From positions 1 to 14,050 of the forward strand of contig NZ_CAMPGZ010000106.1 of the NCBI RefSeq assembly GCF_946885725.1: a stretch of 14,050 nt of DNA, given 5' to 3'. Shown here in pieces: positions 8,714 through 14,050 of the stretch (position 1 is the stretch's first letter; each line of letters starts with the position of its first letter). The notes beneath the pieces were generated by a model. That model was given only the letters and a program-made list of their open reading frames with translations, did not search any database and was not told the DNA's origin. The position numbers and the translations under genes are program-made. This DNA is from an uncultured Nocardioides sp. Lineage in GTDB: Bacteria > Actinomycetota > Actinomycetes > Propionibacteriales > Nocardioidaceae.

Positions 8714-9211
8714 GTGACCGACGGCTTCGACGACCTGCTCGCCGCCAACCGCACCTACGCCGAGACGTTCGAGCTCAGCGGCTTCGACGGCGTGGCCCAC
8801 GCGGGCATAGCGATCGTCACCTGCATGGACTCGCGCATCGACCCGCTGGGCATGGTCGGCCTGTCCCCCGGCGACGCCAAGATCTTCCGCAACCCCGGCG
8901 GCCGCGTCACCGACCAGGCGCTGGAGGCGCTGGTGCTGGGCGTGCACCTGCTCAACGTGCGCCGCGTGCTCGTCGTGCCGCACACCCGTTGCGCGATGGC
9001 GAGCGCGACACTCCAGGAGCTGCGCGACCGCGTCGCCGCCTCGGCCGGCCAGGACGCGTCGTGGCAGACGTTCGGTGTCGTGGCCGACCAGGTCGCCGCG
9101 CTCGAGGACGACGTGCGCAAGGTGCGCAGCCACCCGCTGATCCCGGACACGGTCGAGGTCGGTGGCTTCCTGTACGACGTCGACACCGGCTTGCTCGACC
9201 GCAAGGTCTAG
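8714..9211 (+). CDS. Beta-class carbonic anhydrase
   Basis: This 165-residue zinc enzyme should interconvert CO2 and bicarbonate in the cytoplasm. Zinc ligands are C37 in CMDSR (37-41), H90 and C93 in HTRC (90-93), and the catalytic Asp39/Arg41 pair is intact. The length and the order of motifs are close to M. tuberculosis Rv1284, including the closing GGFLYDVDTGLL segment. Two family motifs differ: HTDCGM is HTRCAM here, and RNAG is RNPG (59-62). GTG 8714 is the only sensible start, giving DGFDDLLAANRTYAETF, which lines up with Rv1284. It follows the ferredoxin-like gene by 10 bp on the same strand and may also have its own promoter. Its TAG stop overlaps the stop of the convergent gene. CO2 hydration activity is likely but not proven by sequence. 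Confidence 0.88.
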   Translation: MTDGFDDLLAANRTYAETFELSGFDGVAHAGIAIVTCMDSRIDPLGMVGLSPGDAKIFRNPGGRVTDQALEALVLGVHLLNVRRVLVVPHTRCAMASATLQELRDRVAASAGQDASWQTFGVVADQVAALEDDVRKVRSHPLIPDTVEVGGFLYDVDTGLLDRKV

Positions 9212-9582
9212 CCGGCAGGCGGGGCGATCGGCCACTCCTCGAAGTGGGTGCAGCGCCCGTCGTCGGCGAAGCGGACCACCCACAGGTCGCGCCACCGCTG
9301 CTCCCACTTCGCACCGCCGTACTCCACCTCGAGCCCGACGACGGCGGTGTCCCCGTCGACCGCGACGACCTCGCTGGTCATCGTGAACGGCTCGTCGGGA
9401 CCGTCCCGCTCGGCGTCCCAGAACGTCGCGATGTCGTCGATGCCGCGGATCGGGTCGGCCCAGGGGCCGGTGAGGTACTCCGCGTCCTCGGTGAACAGCT
9501 CGCGCACCGCGTCGGTGCCCGGCGTGCGCCAGACCTCCTCGTAGCGCCGGACCCAACGACGGACGGCATCGCGATCGGCCAT
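9208..9582 (-). CDS. NTF2/SnoaL-like small protein
   Basis: This 124-residue single-domain protein has the cone-shaped NTF2-like fold pattern: N-terminal helices (AVRRWVRRYEEVW, VRELFTEDAEYL), a helix (IRGIDDIATFWDAERD), then strands ending WVVRFADDGRCTHFEEWPI. Such proteins act as small hydrolases, isomerases or ligand-binding domains, and the sequence does not say which. Catalytic candidates in the pocket would be acidic and aromatic residues such as D33, W41 and E115, which is speculative. The ATG at 9582 is preceded by CAGCAT and six bases, with no Shine-Dalgarno, so the mRNA may be leaderless. It diverges from the methyltransferase across 35 bp, and its TAG stop is interlocked with the carbonic anhydrase stop. 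Confidence 0.78.
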   Translation of the reverse strand: MADRDAVRRWVRRYEEVWRTPGTDAVRELFTEDAEYLTGPWADPIRGIDDIATFWDAERDGPDEPFTMTSEVVAVDGDTAVVGLEVEYGGAKWEQRWRDLWVVRFADDGRCTHFEEWPIAPPAG

Positions 9583-9588
9583 GGCGCC

Positions 9589-9594
9589 ATGCTG
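9589..9594 (-). promoter_or_regulatory. Weak -10-like element at the NTF2-like gene start
   Basis: On the minus strand CAGCAT keeps the A at position 2 and T at position 6 of the -10 hexamer. The same 6-nt GGCGCC seen at parC separates it from the ATG. The match is weak alone and is listed because the spacing repeats at other starts in the window. Confidence 0.25.
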
Positions 9595-9604
9595 CCAGCC
9601 CGGC

Positions 9605-9610
9605 TAGCGT
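9605..9610 (+). promoter_or_regulatory. Probable -10 element of a leaderless promoter for the methyltransferase
   Basis: TAGCGT fits TANNNT and ends 7 nt before the GTG at 9618. The 35-bp divergent gap has no Shine-Dalgarno in front of this GTG. A leaderless transcript starting at or near the GTG is the simplest reading. Confidence 0.45.
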
Positions 9611-9617
9611 CGCGTCC

Positions 9618-10292
9618 GTGACTGACGATCGTTCCTGGGCGAGAGCAGCCGACCGGTTCGGGACCGCGGCTGTGCGCGACGGCGAGCCGACCCGGTGGTT
9701 CGAGGAGCTGTGGTCCGCGGCGGCACGCGACGAGGTCGACACCCCGTGGGACCACACCGACCCGATGCCGGCCGTCGCCCGGCACCTGGATGCCATCGAG
9801 CCAGGCGAGGGAAGGCGAGCCGTCGTCGTCGGCGCCGGTCTCGGCGCGGACGCGCAGGCCACCGCTGCGCACGGCTGGGACACGACCGCGTTCGACATCT
9901 CCCCCACCGCGATCGAGCTGGTGACAGCGCGCTACCCCGACAGCCCGGTGGACTTCCGGGTCGCGGACCTGCTCGACCTCCCGGACGACCTGCGCGGGGC
10001 GTTCGACCTCGTGGTCGAGGTGTTCACAGTGCAGGCGATGCCGCCGACGGTGCGTGACCGCGCCGGTGCCGGGCTGCGGGCGCTGCTGCGGCCGGGCGGC
10101 GAGTTGCTCGTGGTGCAAGGGATTCGTCCGGACGGTACGCCGTACACCGAGGAGCCGCCGTGGCTGCTCGACGAGGCAGAGATGCGTGCGCTCGCCGCCG
10201 ACGACGTACGCCTGGTGTCGCTGGACCGGCAGGACTCCGCCGAGGAGACGCCGTGGCCGCTGTGGACCGCGGTGTTCCGCCGGGACGGCTGA
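9618..10292 (+). CDS. Class I SAM-dependent methyltransferase, thiopurine methyltransferase-like
   Basis: This 224-residue Rossmann-fold methyltransferase has motif I VVVGAGLGADA (69-79), an acidic residue after strand 2 (D93 in AFDISPTAIELV), a motif-IV-like segment FDLVVEVFTVQAMPP (129-143) and the post-motif LLRPGGELLVV (156-166). Upstream lies DTPWDHTDPMP (41-51), similar to the tPWd element of thiopurine-type small-molecule methyltransferases. The substrate is unknown; small-molecule methylation is inferred. The start is GTG 9618, directly downstream of a -10-like hexamer. It ends with TGA 1 bp before the stop of the convergent sigma factor gene, leaving no room for a terminator between them. 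Confidence 0.82.
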   Translation: MTDDRSWARAADRFGTAAVRDGEPTRWFEELWSAAARDEVDTPWDHTDPMPAVARHLDAIEPGEGRRAVVVGAGLGADAQATAAHGWDTTAFDISPTAIELVTARYPDSPVDFRVADLLDLPDDLRGAFDLVVEVFTVQAMPPTVRDRAGAGLRALLRPGGELLVVQGIRPDGTPYTEEPPWLLDEAEMRALAADDVRLVSLDRQDSAEETPWPLWTAVFRRDG

Positions 10293-10293
10293 C

Positions 10294-11439
10294 TCAGCCG
10301 CGCAGCTGCGCGTTGAGCCGGGCGGCCTGACGGGTGAGGTGGTCGCGCTCCTGCGTGCTGGCCGCCGAGCGCGCGGCCTCGACGTAAAGCCGGGCCGCGG
10401 CGGCCGGGTCGCCATCGCGCTCGTGGAGGTACGCCGAGACGGCGGCGTAGCGCGGCAACGCGGGGTCGAGCTCGGCGAGCGCCGCCAGGCCCGCCCGCGC
10501 GCCGTCGGCCTCGCCGACCGCGACCGCCCGGTTCAGCCGGGCGACCGGGCTGCCGGTGAGGCGCACCAGTTCGTCGTACCACTCGACGATCTGCACCCAG
10601 TCGGTCTCCTCGACCGTCAGGGCGTCGGCGTGCAGCGCGGCGACGGCCGCCTGGGCCTGGAACTCGCCGAGTCGGTCTCGGGCCAGGGCAGCCTGGAGGA
10701 TCTCGACGCCCTCGGCGATCAGCGCGGTGTCCCAGAGGCCACGGTCCTGCTCGGCGAGCGGCACGAGCCGGCCGTCGGCGCCGGTCCGGGCCGGCCGCCG
10801 GGCGTGGTGCAGCAGCATCAGCGCGAGGAGGCCGGCGACCTCCTCGTGGTCGATCCGGGCCGCGAGCTGCCGAGTGAGCCGGATCGCCTCCGCGGCCAGG
10901 TCGACGTCGCCGGAGTAGCCCTCGTTGAACACCAGGTAGAGCACGCGCAGCACCGTGGCGACGTCACCAGGCTGGTCGAACCGGACGTGGGAGACGGTGC
11001 GCTTGGCGCGGCTGATCCGCTGCGCCATGGTCGCCTCGGGCACCAGGTAGGCCTCGGCGATCTGCCGCGTTGTCAGCCCGCCGACCGCCCGCAGCGTGAG
11101 GGCGACCGCCGAGGCGGGTGTCAGCGAGGGGTGCGCGCACAGGAAGTACAGCTGGAGGGTGTCGTCCGCGGCCGCACCTGGCCCGGGCACCGGCTCGGCC
11201 TCCACGTGCTCCTCGCGACGCCGCCGCGAGGTGTCCGCCCGGGCGGCGTCGAGGAACTTGCGCCAGGCCACGGTGACCAGCCAGCCCTTGGGATCGCGCG
11301 GCGGGTCGTCCCGCCAGGTGCGGACGGCCTCGACCAGTGCGTCCTGGACGGCGTCCTCGGCCGCCGCGAAGTCGGCTCCGCGGCGGACGAGGACCCCGAT
11401 GACCGCGGGCACGAGCTCCCGCAGCAGCGTCTCGTTCAC
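10294..11439 (-). CDS. ECF42-type RNA polymerase sigma factor with long C-terminal extension
   Basis: This 381-residue sigma factor has region 2 at about 20-70 (AAAEDAVQDALVEAVRTW, GWLVTVAWRKFLDAAR) and region 4 at about 95-150 (LTLRAVGGLTTRQIAEAYLV, PEATMAQRISRAKRTV). A C-terminal extension of about 230 residues carries the family marks FNEGY (171-175) and LNRAVAVGE (302-310) and a repeat-like helical end. This matches ECF42 sigma factors (sigma factor plus DUF6596), which usually have no anti-sigma gene and sit beside DGPF genes. The extension probably replaces an anti-sigma factor in control. It starts at GTG 11439, 13 nt after the DGPF stop. The 13 nt contain no Shine-Dalgarno, so translation may depend on the upstream gene. 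The stimulus is unknown. Confidence 0.9.
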   Translation of the reverse strand: MNETLLRELVPAVIGVLVRRGADFAAAEDAVQDALVEAVRTWRDDPPRDPKGWLVTVAWRKFLDAARADTSRRRREEHVEAEPVPGPGAAADDTLQLYFLCAHPSLTPASAVALTLRAVGGLTTRQIAEAYLVPEATMAQRISRAKRTVSHVRFDQPGDVATVLRVLYLVFNEGYSGDVDLAAEAIRLTRQLAARIDHEEVAGLLALMLLHHARRPARTGADGRLVPLAEQDRGLWDTALIAEGVEILQAALARDRLGEFQAQAAVAALHADALTVEETDWVQIVEWYDELVRLTGSPVARLNRAVAVGEADGARAGLAALAELDPALPRYAAVSAYLHERDGDPAAAARLYVEAARSAASTQERDHLTRQAARLNAQLRG

Positions 11440-11452
11440 GTGACCGGGCGGG

Positions 11453-11863
11453 TCACTCGGTGACGGTGCTCGGCTCGTCGTCGTAGAACGGCCGCACCTC
11501 GAGCCACTCGTGGATCGGCTTCCCGCCGGCGCCGGGGGCCGCGGACAGCTCGGCCGCCAGCTCGAGCGCGCGCTCGTAGCTGTCGACGTCGATCGCCATC
11601 CAGCCCGCGATCAGGTCCTTCGTCTCCGCGAACGGGCCGTCGGTGACGGGCGGCCGGCCCTCCCCGTCGTACCGGACCCACGCCCCCTCAGGAGCCAGTG
11701 CCTGGGCGTCGACGAACTCGCCGGTGCTCTCGAGGCGCGCGGCGAAGTCCCGCATGTACTGCATGTGGGCGGTCACCTCGTCGGGCTGCCACTGGTCCAT
11801 CGGCACGTGGTTCACGGCCTCCGGCGCGCCCCGGTAGTGCTTGAGCAGCAGGTACTTCGCCAT
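11453..11863 (-). CDS. DGPF/YCII-domain protein
   Basis: This 136-residue protein has the YCII-related fold (ferredoxin-like alpha/beta) and the DGPF signature at 75-78 within VTDGPFAETKDLIAGWMAID. It starts MAKYLLLKHYRGAPEA and ends HEWLEVRPFYDDE, both typical of the family. DGPF proteins have no firmly established activity. They are regular partners and targets of ECF42 sigma factors, and the sigma gene follows 13 nt downstream in the same operon. The ATG at 11863 has a strong Shine-Dalgarno (GAGGAGG, 5 nt upstream), which decides against longer in-frame starts reaching to 12016. A promoter matching the ECF42 signature lies upstream, suggesting that the partner sigma factor transcribes this operon. 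Confidence 0.88.
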   Translation of the reverse strand: MAKYLLLKHYRGAPEAVNHVPMDQWQPDEVTAHMQYMRDFAARLESTGEFVDAQALAPEGAWVRYDGEGRPPVTDGPFAETKDLIAGWMAIDVDSYERALELAAELSAAPGAGGKPIHEWLEVRPFYDDEPSTVTE

Positions 11864-11884
11864 GGTGTCCTCCTCGGTCCGGCA

Positions 11885-11899
11885 CGGCCATTGTGGCCG
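11885..11899 (-). repeat. Inverted repeat (6-bp arms) in the DGPF leader
   Basis: CGGCCA and TGGCCG flank a TTG spacer, giving a perfect 6-bp stem. It lies between the predicted transcription start (near 11906) and the Shine-Dalgarno of the DGPF gene. It could be an operator half-site pair or an mRNA hairpin. In DNA this GC-rich it could also be chance. Confidence 0.35.
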
Positions 11900-11912
11900 C
11901 GTCCGACCCTGG

Positions 11913-11939
11913 GACGGAGCCGCCGTGGCGTTCTCGACA
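11913..11939 (-). promoter_or_regulatory. Candidate ECF42-dependent promoter of the DGPF-sigma operon
   Basis: Read on the minus strand, TGTCGA (11939-11934) is followed by 17 nt and then CGTC (11916-11913). As I recall, ECF42 promoters in Streptomyces carry TGTCGA at -35 and CG(A/T)C at -10, which this fits exactly. The expected start is near 11906, giving a leader of about 43 nt with the hairpin and Shine-Dalgarno inside it. The hexamer itself is not rare in this sequence; position, strand and spacing make the case. Confidence 0.6.
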
Positions 11940-11978
11940 TCCCCGGCAACACTTCTCGGCCGACCTTTGTCGCAGGCG

Positions 11979-11992
11979 GTCACCCCGGTGAC
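11979..11992. repeat. Interrupted palindrome GTCACC-CC-GGTGAC
   Basis: Six-bp arms with a 2-bp spacer lie about 40 bp upstream of the candidate ECF42 -35 box. This is a plausible dimeric regulator site, but nothing ties it to a particular regulator. Confidence 0.3.
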
Positions 11993-12029
11993 GGCGTCAA
12001 ACGTGCGTGATCGCAAGGCGGACGAGCGA

Positions 12030-12056
12030 CGGCGTGATCAGGCGAAGCCCACGCCG
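12030..12056 (-). terminator. Terminator-like hairpin downstream of parE
   Basis: A 7-bp outer stem (CGGCGTG with CACGCCG) encloses a 4-nt bulge and an inner 3-bp stem with a GAA loop (TTC on the minus strand). It lies about 39 bp after the parE stop. It has no T-run after it, as is common for actinobacterial terminators, so the call rests on structure and place only. Confidence 0.35.
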
Positions 12057-12094
12057 AGCGAGGACAACGCCGCGAGCGCGTGCGTTTCACGCCG

Positions 12095-14050
<1,956 letters not shown>

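Larger units (their letters stand above)
11864..12094. other. 231-bp intergenic region between the DGPF gene and parE
   Basis: This is the largest gene-free stretch in the window. It holds, from left to right, the DGPF leader hairpin, the candidate ECF42 promoter, an interrupted palindrome GTCACC-CC-GGTGAC (11979-11992), two direct copies of GCGTGATC (12005-12012 and 12032-12039, 27 bp apart), and a terminator-like hairpin after parE. I see no convincing open reading frame in it. Confidence 0.6.

Noticed and set aside
11864..12016. Longer DGPF protein starting at 12016
   Set aside because: The extension covers the promoter and has no family similarity; the ATG at 11863 has a strong Shine-Dalgarno and the typical MAKYLLL beginning.

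Overview
The window is very GC-rich and gene-dense, with many GTG starts, GTGA overlaps between genes and several starts lacking a Shine-Dalgarno. This points to a high-GC actinobacterium. The gene content (an actinobacterial-type N-terminal-GNAT protein acetyltransferase, an LprG/P55-like pair, an ECF42-type sigma factor with a DGPF protein, and a second type IIA topoisomerase) fits a non-mycobacterial lineage such as Nocardioidaceae or a relative. That placement is an inference from style and content, not a search. No rRNA, tRNA, CRISPR array, insertion sequence or prophage gene was seen.

Layout. At the left edge (1-72, minus) is the first part of an unidentified, possibly membrane-anchored protein. 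Positions 110-2815 (minus) encode a 901-residue GNAT plus acyl-CoA-synthetase-like protein acetyltransferase. Diverging from it across 71 bp is a plus-strand run: topoisomerase IV subunit A (parC, 2887-5349), an LprG-family lipoprotein (5346-6041), a P55-like MFS exporter (6038-7768), a sucrase/ferredoxin-like [2Fe-2S] protein (7765-8703) and a beta-carbonic anhydrase (8714-9211). The first four are joined by three 4-nt GTGA start/stop overlaps. The carbonic anhydrase converges on a small NTF2/SnoaL-like gene (9208-9582, minus), and the two stops share a single CTAG. That gene diverges across 35 bp from a class I methyltransferase (9618-10292, plus). The methyltransferase ends 1 bp from the stop of an ECF42-type sigma factor (10294-11439, minus), whose upstream operon partner is a DGPF/YCII protein (11453-11863, minus). 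A 231-bp intergenic region follows, then topoisomerase IV subunit B (parE, 12095 to beyond the right edge, minus).

How it fits together. parC and parE probably supply the two subunits of one decatenating topoisomerase, encoded convergently about 7 kb apart with unrelated genes between. The lipoprotein and MFS genes resemble the mycobacterial LprG-P55 lipid/drug export pair. The DGPF gene and sigma factor look like a self-regulating ECF42 unit: upstream of the DGPF gene on the minus strand is TGTCGA, a 17-nt spacer and CGTC, matching the ECF42 promoter signature as I recall it.

The most coherent non-gene signal is at the starts. Five genes that are not translationally coupled (2815, 2887, 8714, 9582, 9618) each have an NANNNT hexamer ending 6-7 nt before the start codon. 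This is the arrangement expected for leaderless transcripts. Most of the region otherwise looks like ordinary chromosomal sequence; I see no clearly new multi-gene system.
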